DNA of 64,000 nt from Adineta ricciae (taxonomy: Eukaryota > Rotifera > Eurotatoria > Adinetida > Adinetidae): positions 723,058-787,057 of the forward strand of contig CAJNOJ010000017.1 in the NCBI GenBank assembly GCA_905250025.1, given 5' to 3'. Shown here in pieces: positions 1 to 11,360 of this stretch; position 1 is the first letter of the stretch, and every line of letters begins with the position of its first letter. The position numbers and the translations under genes are program-made. The notes beneath the pieces were generated by a model. That model made no database searches and was not told the origin of the DNA. It saw nothing but the letters and a program-made list of their open reading frames with translations.

Positions 1-44
1 CACGGTAAATCTATTTCCAGCCACCATCTCGAATAATTTAAGAA

Positions 45-251
45 GTGAACGCGATATCTGATTTAGATTATGCGATGAGCCATCGATCTGATCCAGGCAC
101 TTCAAAAGTTATAACTTCAAAGTTTACACGAGAGAATTCACCATTGGTAGTTTCATCACAACGTCAGTCAATGCCAGTATGGAATCAGCCATCCGAAAAC
201 CACGTTGATGACGACTCTGATGATCCTGATATAATCGTAACAAGATTGTGA
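45..251 (+). CDS. C-terminal exon of an unidentified protein (5' end outside the window)
   Basis: An open frame of about 68 codons ends at a TGA at 249-251. No ATG opens it: the frame starts at a GTG just after a stop, and a splice acceptor-like AG lies at 41-42, so it is best read as a last exon. The residues are polar and low in complexity, with an acidic stretch (DDDSDDPD) before a C-terminal IIVTRL. The last three residues (T-R-L) resemble a class I PDZ-binding tail, which is only a pattern match. I do not recognise the family. A competing acceptor at 19-20 would give a much shorter tail in another frame. Confidence 0.3.
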   Translation: MNAISDLDYAMSHRSDPGTSKVITSKFTRENSPLVVSSQRQSMPVWNQPSENHVDDDSDDPDIIVTRL

Positions 252-2059
252 TCGTTTGCTTCTCCGTCACATCTACATTCCAATTGTCAAGTATACGAAA
301 AATTCCTTTTTAGCTTTTCATTCCCTCTGTCTTTTCTTCGATGCCCATCAGTCTTTCGTTATCTCACATTTGCCTCGTTTTCTTCTACACCATATACTCC
401 GTTCGAATGTGTGTTATGAACAAATACATGAATTATTTCAATTTCATCTTATTATTATTCACTATAATTTTGCTTTTCTTGTCTGTGCTTGGGTTTTCAT
501 CGATGCATTTGTTTCTTTTTTCGTTCTAATTCTCAAATGAACTCATGCGCACGTGTGTATAGTTGGTTTTCTGTCTGTTGTTTTTTATTACTTGTTACAC
601 ACAGGAACAATTTTATGATCATAAACAAAAATAGCAATACAACTGTCTATGATGTATCTTGTTTTCGAGATTCTTTGATAATCCGAATGTAGACAAGAAC
701 AACATAGAAATTTCAAGTAGTAAATGAGAGAATGTATATATGAGACATGATGTACGATACGGTGAGGTATTCGCCGCCATGAAAGCCAAGAAAATAATGT
801 AGCAAATTGTTTCTTCCCGATAAACGATCATGCTGTTCGAGTCAGAAGAAAACATGTATTTCTGACGCTTATCTTTCGAAACGTTGGTAGCATGTGTTAT
901 TGTAAAATGGAATATCTGTGAAGTTGCGTTTGGATAGCAGCTGCGAATGGGAAATTATTCTAATTATTGTATTCTTCATCAAATCGTGATATGATCGAAT
1001 GCATGTCAAGATTAGTCATTTCACAAGGTGAAAACATATACGTCATTTTGATGACTGATCGAAAACTTATAGCAATTTTTCTCAAAAATCTAATGCCATT
1101 TTCTGTCAAACGTTCCAATGGACACGTACAAATACGTGTTCGTGTCGTACACGGCTCAGGACAGTCAGAAAAAAGGAAGCAAACTTGAACGACCAACGTC
1201 CTTGTTGACGATATATTCAGCAAAAATGCCAAAATGACTGTATATTGCCAGATATATGATAAACGAAACATAAAAGTACAAAGTGTATAGTAAAGCATGT
1301 CGTTAGACGGCTGACTGGATACGAATGTACTTGAAAAATTACTCTGAATAATAGAAAAAGCAGACCTTACTATTTTATCGATCTAGTTCAATGAACTTGA
1401 TGGACATATTGTGTGAAAAATGTCTGCTGCATGATTCATCATGGAGAAGTCGTATATTAGACAAGTTCCAAATAATTTACTTCGCGAATAGCACAGATGT
1501 GTTCATATTTAGTTTTTCCTAAAAAATCCGAACTTCTTGAATCGATTGGACTTCGCTTTGTTCATTCAAGATGATTCAGACGCCTCCTATTATATATTAG
1601 TATGAATTATTAGCCTTTTCTTGGTTTTCACATAGAAAGATCTCATTTGCTATTAGATTAGTAGAACGAAAGCTGCGAAATGCTTCTCTTATGTTTCAGA
1701 TGTGTAGTAACGGAGGATAAAATGGTACTGCTTTTTACAAAACAAGAACGGTTCCTTTTGAGAGACTTGAGGGTATACGCATCATATCGATTGTTTCGCC
1801 AAAGCATGCTTCTCACAACAAAAGTTTTGGAAAAAATTGAATAACACTCTTACACGTGTTCAGACATCACACGCCAATGTGTGTAACACGTTTGGATTCC
1901 TTGTCTACAATTATCTGCTCACTTTCTGATGTGACTACTTCACTCTTACATCAGTGTTTTTGTCTTTGGCACATGAACTATTTTGGCGTTATGAAACACG
2001 CTTCTCAATCGTTGCACCTTGTACTTTTAGATATTTTTCTACTGATTGGAGATCAGTAA
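252..2059. other. Intergenic, 1.8 kb
   Basis: AT-rich sequence with many stops in all frames. The only candidate inside it is the weak minus-strand reading at 960-1298. From about 2060 the sequence becomes alignable with the region near 6110 and is treated as the duplicated unit. Confidence 0.5.
960..1298 (-). CDS. Possible small secreted Cys-containing protein (weak)
   Basis: A 112-codon minus-strand frame starts with a hydrophobic stretch (IWQYTVILAFLLNISS) that could act as a signal peptide or anchor. A short Cys-rich part follows, with C-x5-C-x3-C and then C-T-C. No homology is recognised. A plus-strand frame overlaps it at 967-1188 and there is no supporting splice or promoter signal. 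Chance is a real alternative in this AT-rich DNA. Confidence 0.2.
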   Translation of the reverse strand: MLYYTLCTFMFRLSYIWQYTVILAFLLNISSTRTLVVQVCFLFSDCPEPCTTRTRICTCPLERLTENGIRFLRKIAISFRSVIKMTYMFSPCEMTNLDMHSIISRFDEEYNN

Positions 2060-2415
2060 GCGTCCAGGGCCTGGGCGTACACACGTCATTGACGATCGAT
2101 GAAATGTCAATGGTACAATCATACGTACGTAGAAGGACGAAAATAAATCGAACGAATATTTTTCATAAAATTTCCTTTCATACTTTCTTCACAGATGGAT
2201 AACATGACAAATAAGAAAACATAAGATGCTAACTATAACATGCATAAATAACTTTCATCTATTACTGATCACATATTAAAATGTCGTATTGTGTTGCTTA
2301 CTAAGTATTAGATTGTAAAGTATTTTTTCGATTGGTTAATAACCTTCAACGTTATTAAATAAAAAATACCGAAAATATTGATGCGCGGAGGCGATATAGA
2401 TACATCGGCCTGTTG

Positions 2416-2422
2416 TATATAA
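2416..2422 (+). promoter_or_regulatory. TATA box of copy A
   Basis: TATATAA lies 59 bp before the ATG and is conserved at the same distance in copy B (6478-6484), inside a nearly identical stretch of about 190 bp. A canonical TATA box this close to the start suggests a strongly or specifically expressed gene. Confidence 0.7.
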
Positions 2423-2480
2423 GCGCAAGACAGATAATGGATTTTCATTTATTAATCTTCATTGCATTTCAACGTCCAGC

Positions 2481-3200
2481 ATGCAGATTGTTTACGGCTC
2501 GATCGCTCTCTTATGCGTCGGTGTCCTAGCCTTCAACAGTGTTGATGCTCGCTCTATGAAAACATACGCTGATAGTGATGAGAGCAGTGAAATGGAGAGA
2601 CGTGAGCTATACGAAGCACTGACCGATGCTCTTCTTGCTAGAAGCTCAAGACATTTCCTGAAGGGTGGAGCTCGCAAACGCCAAGGCGGCAGCGGTTCCG
2701 GTGATTCCGGCAGCGGTTATGGCGGTTTCGGCAGCGGTTCTGGTGATTCGGGCAGCGGTTATGGCGGTTTCGGCAGCGGTTCTGGTGATTCCGGCAGCGG
2801 TTATGGCGGTTTCGGCAGCGGTTCAGGCTATCGTCGCGATCTTTTTGGTGGTTCTGGCGATTCCGGCAGCGGTTATGGCGGTTTCGGCAGCGGTTCAGGC
2901 TATCGTCGCGATCTTTTTGGTGGTTCTGGCGATTTCGGCAGCGGTTATGGCGGTTTCGGCAGCGGTTCAGGCTATCGTCGCGATCTTTTTGGTGGTTCTG
3001 GCGATTTCAGCAGCGGTTATGGCGGTTTCGGCAGCGGTTCAGGCTATCGTCGCGATTTTTTTGATGGTTCTGGCAGTGGCTTCGGAAAGCGTCGTCATTT
3101 CAATCCAGTTGCCAATTATAAACGCCAACAACAACAACAACAACAATATTACCACAAACGAAATTACGATGGAGGATATAACGGCGATCTCGACGATTAG
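2481..3200 (+). CDS. Secreted Gly/Ser/Tyr-rich repeat protein, copy A
   Basis: This is a single exon of 239 aa. Residues 1-24 form a clear signal peptide ending VDA. An acidic, helical propeptide-like part follows (to about residue 65), then RKR. The body consists of repeats built on GSGSGDSGSGYGGF (six YGGF blocks), four of them separated by a YRRD(L/F)F motif. The tail reads KRRHFNPVANYKR, then seven Gln, then a Tyr/Asp-rich end. Basic pairs recur between blocks, which is compatible with processing by a convertase but not proof of it. Structural alternatives are a glue, cuticle or egg-coat protein. The +1 frame is also open (an Ala/Val repeat), a side effect of the regular codons. A polyadenylation signal follows at 3382. 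I cannot name a family. Confidence 0.85.
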   Translation: MQIVYGSIALLCVGVLAFNSVDARSMKTYADSDESSEMERRELYEALTDALLARSSRHFLKGGARKRQGGSGSGDSGSGYGGFGSGSGDSGSGYGGFGSGSGDSGSGYGGFGSGSGYRRDLFGGSGDSGSGYGGFGSGSGYRRDLFGGSGDFGSGYGGFGSGSGYRRDLFGGSGDFSSGYGGFGSGSGYRRDFFDGSGSGFGKRRHFNPVANYKRQQQQQQQYYHKRNYDGGYNGDLDD

Positions 3201-3381
3201 ACGAACCACGTCTCAATATCATTCAAACAATAACATTCATTGATCCAACATTTTCTATTCTTCATAATCATAGTACCTTTTCTTTTCCTTCTTTCAGTTT
3301 CATTCCTTATACTATGAAACATCACTTTACAATAATATCACTTATCGTATATAATATCTACTCATATAAACAGTACATTTC

Positions 3382-3387
3382 AATAAA
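3382..3387 (+). terminator. Polyadenylation signal of copy A
   Basis: AATAAA lies 182 bp after the stop codon and is conserved at 7312-7317 in copy B within a nearly identical 3' UTR. Confidence 0.6.
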
Positions 3388-3402
3388 AGTAAAATTAGCG
3401 TC

Positions 3403-6109
3403 GAGAGACATCGGACAAGGTTAGACTTAGATATATATTCATTTTCAGCTTTTCAAGAGTGTATATAACTGTTGAGCACATTCAACTATACTAGGTGTTA
3501 CTGGTATTTTCCATTCTTCACATCGAATGAAAACCAATAGTTTCTCTGATTGACAACACATACATACATATATATATATAGACATGTTTTTTCCTCTATC
3601 TCTCCAATAACACCTGTCTTGATAACGAGAATCTATTTGTCGAAACGTCGACTTACTGAATAAAAAATCTCTTTCTCTTAAGCTGCTGTTATTATTTTCT
3701 TATCATAATCAGAATTGTATTCTGTGTATATGAAAAACAGGTCGCTACAAAACGTAAGCATCAAACGATTGTATGACATAGCATTGTTAAAATACGTCAA
3801 TAGATAATTGTATAAATAATGTAGAAACAATGATACGTCATGGATGTGTTGCTGCACCATACTGATATTTTGTACATATGCGGTTTATGATGAAATTAAA
3901 CGAGAAAATTCGTTTAGTAATCCTTTCATATTGAAATAAATTTATGATTTATCAATCGATGGTATTACTGATGAAGAGAATACCGCACTTTCTTCATCAG
4001 TCAAACATTTGAATCCAGTTTCATTGCGCCTATTTTGTCCTAGTCCTGCATCAGCTGATGTTTTGAAATTATGTTACTGCATAATAAAATTTGATGCATC
4101 ATTATCATTGTAATTAACTTTAACAAGCTGATCAGTGTCATCATTGATATAGAAATTATATTCAAAGCAATGAAAATCTGACGAGATAATATTTATAGAT
4201 GATGTAATGCCGGATAATTCGAACATATCAGCAATGCTACATAGAAACGTTCGTTTACATATGTCAAGCGCGAAAGTATTCGAACAAAAATCATTTCAAG
4301 GAACAAACGTGTAAAGAATAACTCGTTGATATTCAGGTGGATAAGACCCGACATATTGAAGTAAAATTTTTTTTCTGTATATACAATGATGTCGGTTTTA
4401 GGTAAGTCCGTTGCTTGTGAATAGTTAATTGATATGTGATATAAACAGCTGACATACAAAATAAATATTCCAATAAGATATAGCATACTTGAAGAAGAAA
4501 GAAGAATACTTTAATATTTTGCTAAATCTGTGATGTGTCTCACTTGACTAACTCAGCGTCTGAATATTCATTGAAATGCGCATATTCAATCGACAAAGAT
4601 AACATTATAGACAATTTCATACACCAGTGTGTGCATCTGACGAAAATACGAAGAATTGTTGCTGTCCATCAGAGGCGGGAGTATATTATTTTTTTAATAA
4701 ATCCATTAATTTCTATACGTACATTTAGATATCTGTGGAAAAATCAAGGACACAATAGACAATACCATTGGCGGATCAGAGATGGCTAAAAATATGATAT
4801 ACGATCGGTTACAGAAGTAAACTAATTTTGTGCTATGCGGTATACATCAATACACATTTGACAGTGCGTTTTTGAACTCAAGAATCTTTTTTCCGTCTTG
4901 CTTTTTACTACAGATGAAGTAGTTTCCAAAACATGCCATTACAGAAGGATCGATTGTCATTTTTCAAACCGCAGAAAGACATCTAAAATAATCTGATGGC
5001 TTCTTGTCTATCTGTTATAATTCGGTAGAACGTGTTAACTACCTAGACAAATAGTCACATAACGATCGTTTTCCAATAACTCATATCGACACAAAAGTTG
5101 TCCGAATCGACTAAGAATATCATTAAACTCTAACGTTTAATAAAAGTATTGAATATAGGAAACGTTGCATATGCATAATATTTCAAATACACATGCTCTT
5201 TCCTAATAATGAGTGTTGAAGTAAATCAGTCTTTTATAATTGAACGACCATATCTTTTGTGTATTGGAAATAATGAGTACAATAGGACAAAAAAGCTGAC
5301 AGTCCGTTCACAATGATTATAAAAATCGATCTAAAAGAACGCATTTAAGATTTTGTAATATTTATCCATAAGCGTGTTTCTTATATGAACACTTAATTAG
5401 CGTAGCTCTGGCCGTTTATACATTGAATATCTAAGAATTGGCTTAAGTCAAGTTTCAATACAGACATATCTTTACTGGTGAATATTAAACATGCAACTAG
5501 TTTTTATTTCAGTACAACTCAACAAGGAAGATGGATGTGGGTAGCGAATATCTCAGCACGATAAGTAGAACCAGCTGAGAACGAATAAAGTAAATTAGTA
5601 TTTTATCCCATCGTCACAATCATCCAATCTTGTGACAGCCTGTATTAGCTGTCCTCACTAAATGCCCTCACCTTATAGGGTTATACGCACAAATAACCGC
5701 TTTGCCTGTGTCATCAAAAAATAACACCAAGAAACATTGAAAAAGTTATTTTCAACACTAATACTCAAAGACACAATAGCTCTACTTGCCACTATACGAC
5801 ATAAGTCTCTTATAAATATCATTGTTATCAAAAATCCAAAAAGTAAAAGTACATTTTCCCAATGATCTTCCAAAAACGGAAACATTGAAAATTGCTTTCA
5901 GCGTCTTCTTACAAATAATCATACGAAATCACGAATTGAATCAGATTATGCAAATTTTGAGCGTGTGTAGAAGACTAATCAAGAGAATTTCATCAGTACA
6001 TGGTATCTCATTTTTTCTTTTTACGAATAATTGAAAATATGTCATCAATATTACTGTACAATTATTGTATCTTGCATTTTTATGCTTTTTTAACGGTAGC
6101 AAATCTACA
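3403..6109. other. Intergenic spacer between the duplicated genes, 2.7 kb
   Basis: AT-rich, with a short TA run near 3565 and only short open frames without family signals. No additional copy of the repeat-protein gene is visible here. The spacer is twice the length of the duplicated unit, so the duplication was not a simple end-to-end event, or extra sequence has since been added. Confidence 0.5.
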
Positions 6110-6477
6110 ATCATCCAGTGCTGCGATGTATACAGCTCATTAGCGATCGATGAAACATAGCACATGTCATTGATGTAAATAGAAGAAAAGTAAACAAGAA
6201 CGAATATAAATCGAACTAATATGTCTCATACAGTTTCTTTCTCGACCTTCGTTATTCATGGATAAGTTGACGAGTGAGAAAAAGTGAATAGTTAGCATAG
6301 CATGCATGAATAACTTTCATCGATTACTGATTACATATTAAAATGTCATATTGTGTTGCTTACAAAGTATCAGATGGTAAAGTATTTTTTCGATTGGTTA
6401 ATAACCTTCAACGTTATTAGATAAAAAATACCGAAAATATTGATGCGCGGAGGCGATATAGATACATCGGCCTGTTG

Positions 6478-6484
6478 TATATAA
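6478..6484 (+). promoter_or_regulatory. TATA box of copy B
   Basis: TATATAA, 59 bp before the ATG, identical in position to copy A. Confidence 0.7.
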
Positions 6485-6542
6485 ACGCAAAACAGATAAT
6501 GGATTTTCATTTATTAAACTTCATTGTATTTCAACGTCCAGC

Positions 6543-7130
6543 ATGCAGATTGTTTACGGCTCGATCGCTCTCTTATGCATCTGTGTCCTAGCCTTCAACA
6601 GTGTTGATGCTCGCTCTATGAGAACGTACGCTGATAGTGATGAGAGCAGTGAAATGGAGAGACGTGATCTATACGAAGCACTGACCGATGCTCTTCTTGC
6701 TAGAAGCTCAAGACATTTCCTGAAGGGTGGAGCTCGCAAACGCCAAGGCGGCAGCGGTTCCGGTGATTCCGGCAGCGGTTATGGCGGTTTCGGCAGCGGT
6801 TCTGGTGATTCGGGCAGCGGTTATGGCGGTTTCGGCAGCGGTTCTGGTGATTCCGGCAGCGGTTATGGCGGTTTCGGCAGCGGTTCTGGTGATTTCAGCA
6901 GTCTTTATGGAGGCTCTGGTAGTGGCTCAGGCTATCGTCGCAGTGCTGTTGATGGTTCTGGCAGTGGATGGGAAATGCTGCTCAGTCTTCTTGGTGGTTC
7001 TGGCAGTGGCTCCAGCAAGCGTCGCCATTTCAATCCAGTTGCCAATTATAAACGCCAACAACAACAACAACAACAATATTACCACAAACGAAATTACGAT
7101 GGAGGATATAACGGCGATCTCGACGATTAG
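6543..7130 (+). CDS. Secreted Gly/Ser/Tyr-rich repeat protein, copy B
   Basis: A single exon of 195 aa, paralogous to 2481-3200. The signal peptide, propeptide-like part, first three GSGDSGSGYGGF blocks and the C-terminal RRHFNPVANYKR/poly-Gln/Tyr tail are nearly identical. The middle differs: the YRRDLF-spaced blocks of copy A are replaced by a shorter region with one YRRS and a hydrophobic insert (WEMLLSLL). The Phe-Gly-Lys-Arg before RRHF in copy A is Ser-Ser-Lys-Arg here, so a putative amidation site would exist only in copy A. Promoter and poly(A) signal are conserved, so both copies are probably expressed. The array length difference fits unequal exchange or slippage. Confidence 0.85.
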   Translation: MQIVYGSIALLCICVLAFNSVDARSMRTYADSDESSEMERRDLYEALTDALLARSSRHFLKGGARKRQGGSGSGDSGSGYGGFGSGSGDSGSGYGGFGSGSGDSGSGYGGFGSGSGDFSSLYGGSGSGSGYRRSAVDGSGSGWEMLLSLLGGSGSGSSKRRHFNPVANYKRQQQQQQQYYHKRNYDGGYNGDLDD

Positions 7131-7311
7131 ACGAACCACGTCTCAATATCATTCAAACAATAACATTCATTGATCCAACATTTTCTATTCTTCATAATCA
7201 TAGTACCTTTTCTTTTCCTTCTTTCAGTCTCATTCCTTATACTATGAAACATCACTTAACAATAATATCACTTATCGTATATAATATCTACTCATATAAA
7301 CAGTACATTTC

Positions 7312-7317
7312 AATAAA
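7312..7317 (+). terminator. Polyadenylation signal of copy B
   Basis: AATAAA, 182 bp after the stop codon, as in copy A. Confidence 0.6.
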
Positions 7318-7622
7318 AGTGAAATTAGCGTCTATAGGGAAATCATCTCCAATGTTTTGTCGTATATGATTTCAATTGTTTTACTCTATTACGAATTTTC
7401 CTCCGCAGCGAAATCCGTACTTTTGAATGTTCCTTTTTTTCGAAGATGAACAAATGATTAGATATGTACGTGACTTCGGCCTGTTCGTGCTCTGGGATAT
7501 TGTTTTATGATACTACATGCTATTTATGTTTATTTTATTGATGATATGCACAACTACGCTATCGAAACTACGAAAAGAATAATACACACATACATTCACA
7601 CAGAAAAATTATTAAAGAATTA

Positions 7623-10600
7623 TTACCAAGCAATGTGTTCTAACCAACAGCCAGGATTTCGTCGAATATACAATTTTCTTAATTCATCAATAATGAACAT
7701 GAATGTGCCAAAGCCAAGTGCAGGCAAAACATAAAGTACTGGTACTCGTTCAGTCTTAAATTGATGTTGCATAAATGGCACTTGTGTAATCAAAATACAG
7801 GTTAATGTTGATGCAATAATTCCAACAATTAACCATAGATTTCGACTATGACGAGACCAAAACGGATTGTGCGTAAAAAACGATGCATAACGTGTACGTG
7901 TTGTCAATAAGTTGAAACATTGCATAATGCATAAAGCCACATAATAAATACATTGACCTGTTTGATTGATTGTCGTTAACTGTTTTTGCTTTTCTGGCGA
8001 GAATTGTTCTTCAAAGTGATTGAATTTAAAAAATATCATTGACAATGGAATACCATTTGCTTGATACCACCAAAAGAAGCAAAAAAAGGAAGTGAAGCAT
8101 TCGATATTACCAATGATTATATAAGCATGAAAGAGTAGTTTTAAGTTTAATAAGTGTGATTTATTTCGAATCGCTGGTGGACGGCGCATAATATCTTTCT
8201 CTGCTTTTTCCGATACCATTGCCAATGACATGAAGACATCTAGAAGAAGAGAAAAATACAAATTCATCGATTCGAGTTGTACAATACCATTCATCATGCA
8301 AAATATAGTTGCTTGAAAAGCCGATAATGCTAAGGGAATACCGAGCCAAGTGTTAAAGAAAACAGGCCAAATCTCCGACCAAGAACCTACAATACAATAC
8401 AACAAGAACAGTAAATCAAACATGCCTGCTCTGATGTCTTGTATAAGCTAAAGGCTGCTTACCTCCTGGCAGTAAATAAATGGCCACTTTCTTCAAATTG
8501 TCGCTCAATAATCGACCTGTCTCGATGGCTTTGACGATTGATGAAAAGTTATTGTCCATCAAGACCATATCACCTGCTTCCTTTGCAATATCTGAACCGG
8601 ATTGCATAGCAACGCCAAGGTCAGCACGCTTCAATGCTGGTGCATCATTAGTTCCATCACCTGTGACAGCAACAATTTCTCCGCGTCTTTGACATTCCAT
8701 AACGATGCGCAGCTTATGTTCAGGTGATGTTCGTGCGAATATCAATTCTTGGTGCGACAATACCCATGTCCACATATATTCATCCACTATGTAATAGAAA
8801 GATGGATATAGGATTTTAGATAGAGAAAAGAAACTAAAGTTGAATATGAACATACTGTAAGCAATATCACTTCCTTTGACGACCATCGCGTACGGAATGA
8901 GAACTTGTTTTACATCTCGTTCTGTTGTTGATTTCGGATCCGAAAAGTAGAAATTGATATATTCCCATGCACGTTTTATCCACGAAGCAGGTGTTCGATT
9001 TTCCTCATCGTTAGTCAAACGTATTTTCGTTGAATTTTTCTTGCTTTCTTCCAACCGATTCACTGTTCCTAATATATGTGTTTCCAGTAAGTTTCCATTT
9101 CGAAGTAACTGCACAATTGGTCGACCACTTGGCATATCAATGCCCACTAATTGAACTGTATCAACACCATTCATCTGATAGATTTCTGAAGTTAAAATAT
9201 TCACTTGTCTGCCGATCGCAATTGATGTTGTTGGATGATCGCCTGTCACCATTGCTACACGAATTTTAGCTTGCCGAGCTTTGAGAACTGCATCTGGTAC
9301 TTCCTCTCTTGGCGGATCAAGCAAACAGAAAAGACCAATGAATGTGTAGCCATCTTTTGGAAGGCCATTGTATGGATCATCCGATGACGCATTCATTAAC
9401 ATTTGATCCAAAACATTCTTGTCAACTTGTTGTTGAAGCATAGCGATTATCCGATAACCATCTCTACCCATTTCTTCCTGTCGTTGAATGATTCGTTGAC
9501 GAATATCATCTGTTAACGATTTGATATCACCTGCACTTGTTTTATATGTCAAACACTTGTCAGGTGTTAAGACAACATCAGTTGCACCTTTTAATGTAAT
9601 TAAAATGTCATTCGATTTGTTATTCAATATCGATTGATGTTTAGATGGTGACATTTGATTAGCAACAATCATAAATTTATTCGAGGAATTAAATGGTAAG
9701 CAATGAACTCGACGGTAACGTTGTCGAATATGCTCGACATCAATGCTGAATTTTGTTTCGCATACATTATAAAGCGCAACATCAGCCGCATCGCCACTCA
9801 ATGTTAAATGTTGAGCATTTTCTTGCAAGCGTTTTTCAGCATTATTACATAGGCATGCACCCAGAACTAAATCTCTATGCGGCGTTGCTTTTGTACGAAT
9901 TTCATCAATTTCTAATCGTCTTGTTTGCATAGAATCGGTCACATTGATGCTATCAGCGGGTGTACCTGGTCGAGAACCTGACACACTTGATAAATGTCGG
10001 ACAAGTGTACCGAATACAGATTTCCATTCTCGTTTATCTGCTGTTACGACGGTTGTTATTGGAACTTGATATTCACCATCAGTATCCCAGAGTAAATGTG
10101 TACAACTCATTTTATTTTGTGTTAATGTTCCAGTTTTATCTGTACAAATCATCGAAACGGAATTGAATGTTTCAATTGTTTGGAGACTTTTGACGAGAAC
10201 TTGTTGAGTTGACATGTATTTCTGCAAGAAAAATGAAAAATCTCGAGCTTTTCTTCGCACATCAAAGTTCATACTACTTACGGCAACAATAACGAGCACC
10301 AGTGTAACCGCTGACGGTAATCCAACAGGAAGAAATCCAACGATCATTCCAACTGAATTGATAACATTCGAATTAAATGAGATATAGTTTGGATAAACTG
10401 GATTCAACCAGACAATCCACGATATCCATATGACGATGATTGATATAACAGTACAGCAGAGAACAAATAATATAAATCGATTTACCTCGCGATGTAAACC
10501 AGTGATTTCATCCGTATTTGACGAACGTGTTAATTTACTGACACGGCCTACAAATTGAAACATGAAATAAGAAAAAGTACAGTAATCATTGTCGGAATTC

Positions 10601-11360
10601 TACCTAACACAGTTTGATCGCCTGTAGCAACGACAATACCTTCCCCTCGACCTTCAACAACTAGTGCAGAGTAGAATACCATATTCGATGTTTCTAAAAG
10701 ATGGTCATTCGTTGCCTTAAGGGTGCATTTAACAGGTTTCGATTCGCCAGTTAACTCCGCATTGTTTACTTTAAGACTATCACACGATATGATCCGACAA
10801 TCAGCAGGAACTTTATCACCAGTTTGCAACAAAATTATGTCACCTGGAACTAAACCTTCTGTAGGAATCTGTTGTTCACATCCGTTATTACGACGAACCG
10901 TGGTCAGTTTTGGTAAAATCTGAGCAAATGAACGAATTATTTTGATTGACTTCATCTTTTGATAAACATTCAAAACAGCATTGGCAATGATAACAATGCC
11001 GAGAACAACACCCAAACCTAAATTTGTTGTATCTGGGTCTGGCCAGCCAAATGGTTCATAAGCGAGAAAAGCGAAGATCGCAGCAATCCATAACAATGCG
11101 TTAAAGCCAGTAAATGCTTGAATGAAAAACAATCGTATATATCCCGGCTGTGGAACAGGAGCCGGCTGATTTAAACCGTATTTTGCTTGCGCTTCATGAA
11201 CTTGAAGCGTTGTTAAACCAGAACGTACATTACGAAGATTCAGTTGTGAACATAATTCGTCTAACGGCATTTTATGGGGCTGACTTAAAGATAAATCACT
11301 CACAATTGGTCGTTGTTTTTGCATGTTATCCAGCTGTATTGATATGGTATTGGATGCCAT
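7623..11360 (-). CDS. Na+/K+-ATPase alpha-like P-type ATPase (type IIC-like, altered cation site)
   Basis: The exons I resolve are 11360-10604, 10547-10282, 10221-8856, 8786-8463 and 8386-7623. They give 1158 aa with consistent phases. The family is shown by the TGES loop, the phosphorylation motif DKTGTLTQN (Asp369), KGA, DPPR, MVTGDHPTT and GDGTNDAPALK, plus a C-terminus (DELRKLYIRRNPG) typical of Na/K-ATPase alpha. The protein should be a ten-helix plasma-membrane cation pump. The helix 4 motif PEGLL of Na/K pumps is PVGLP, so the cation-binding Glu is Val327. In helix 6 one of the two binding Asp aligns with Ser. The helix 5 Glu and one helix 6 Asp remain. The SYGQ beta-subunit contact is not recognisable. 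Two introns (60 and 69 bp) are multiples of three without stops. Ion specificity cannot be assigned. Confidence 0.9.

Larger units (their letters stand above)
2060..3402 (+). repeat. Tandem gene duplication, copy A
   Basis: About 1.34 kb alignable with 6110-7332, roughly 4.06 kb downstream. Similarity is patchy at the left edge and rises to near identity from about 2300 through the promoter, coding ends and 3' UTR. It stops abruptly after the shared string AATTAGCGTC. Copy A is 132 bp longer within the coding repeats. Confidence 0.9.
6110..7332 (+). repeat. Tandem gene duplication, copy B
   Basis: Counterpart of 2060-3402. The promoter, 5' end, 3' end and UTR match closely. The repeat core is shorter and its last third is divergent. 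Confidence 0.9.

Noticed and set aside
2700..3060. YGGF blocks as opioid-type (enkephalin core) peptides
   Set aside because: The tetrapeptide lies inside Gly/Ser repeats and is not bounded by basic cleavage pairs, so the match is most likely coincidental.
2665..3243. Ala/Val-rich frame (AAVMAVSAAV repeats) overlapping the repeat-protein gene, also at 6727-7173
   Set aside because: Shadow of the regular Gly/Ser codons in another phase. It lacks a signal peptide and starts inside the repeat.
7623..8423. Separate 266-aa membrane protein
   Set aside because: It is the last exon of the pump (helices 5-10), joined through the 8463/8386 splice.
10548..10563. Met at 10563 as the start of a separate 715-aa pump protein
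   Set aside because: It lies in the intron before the acceptor at 10548-10549. The preceding exon continues the same P-type ATPase in phase.
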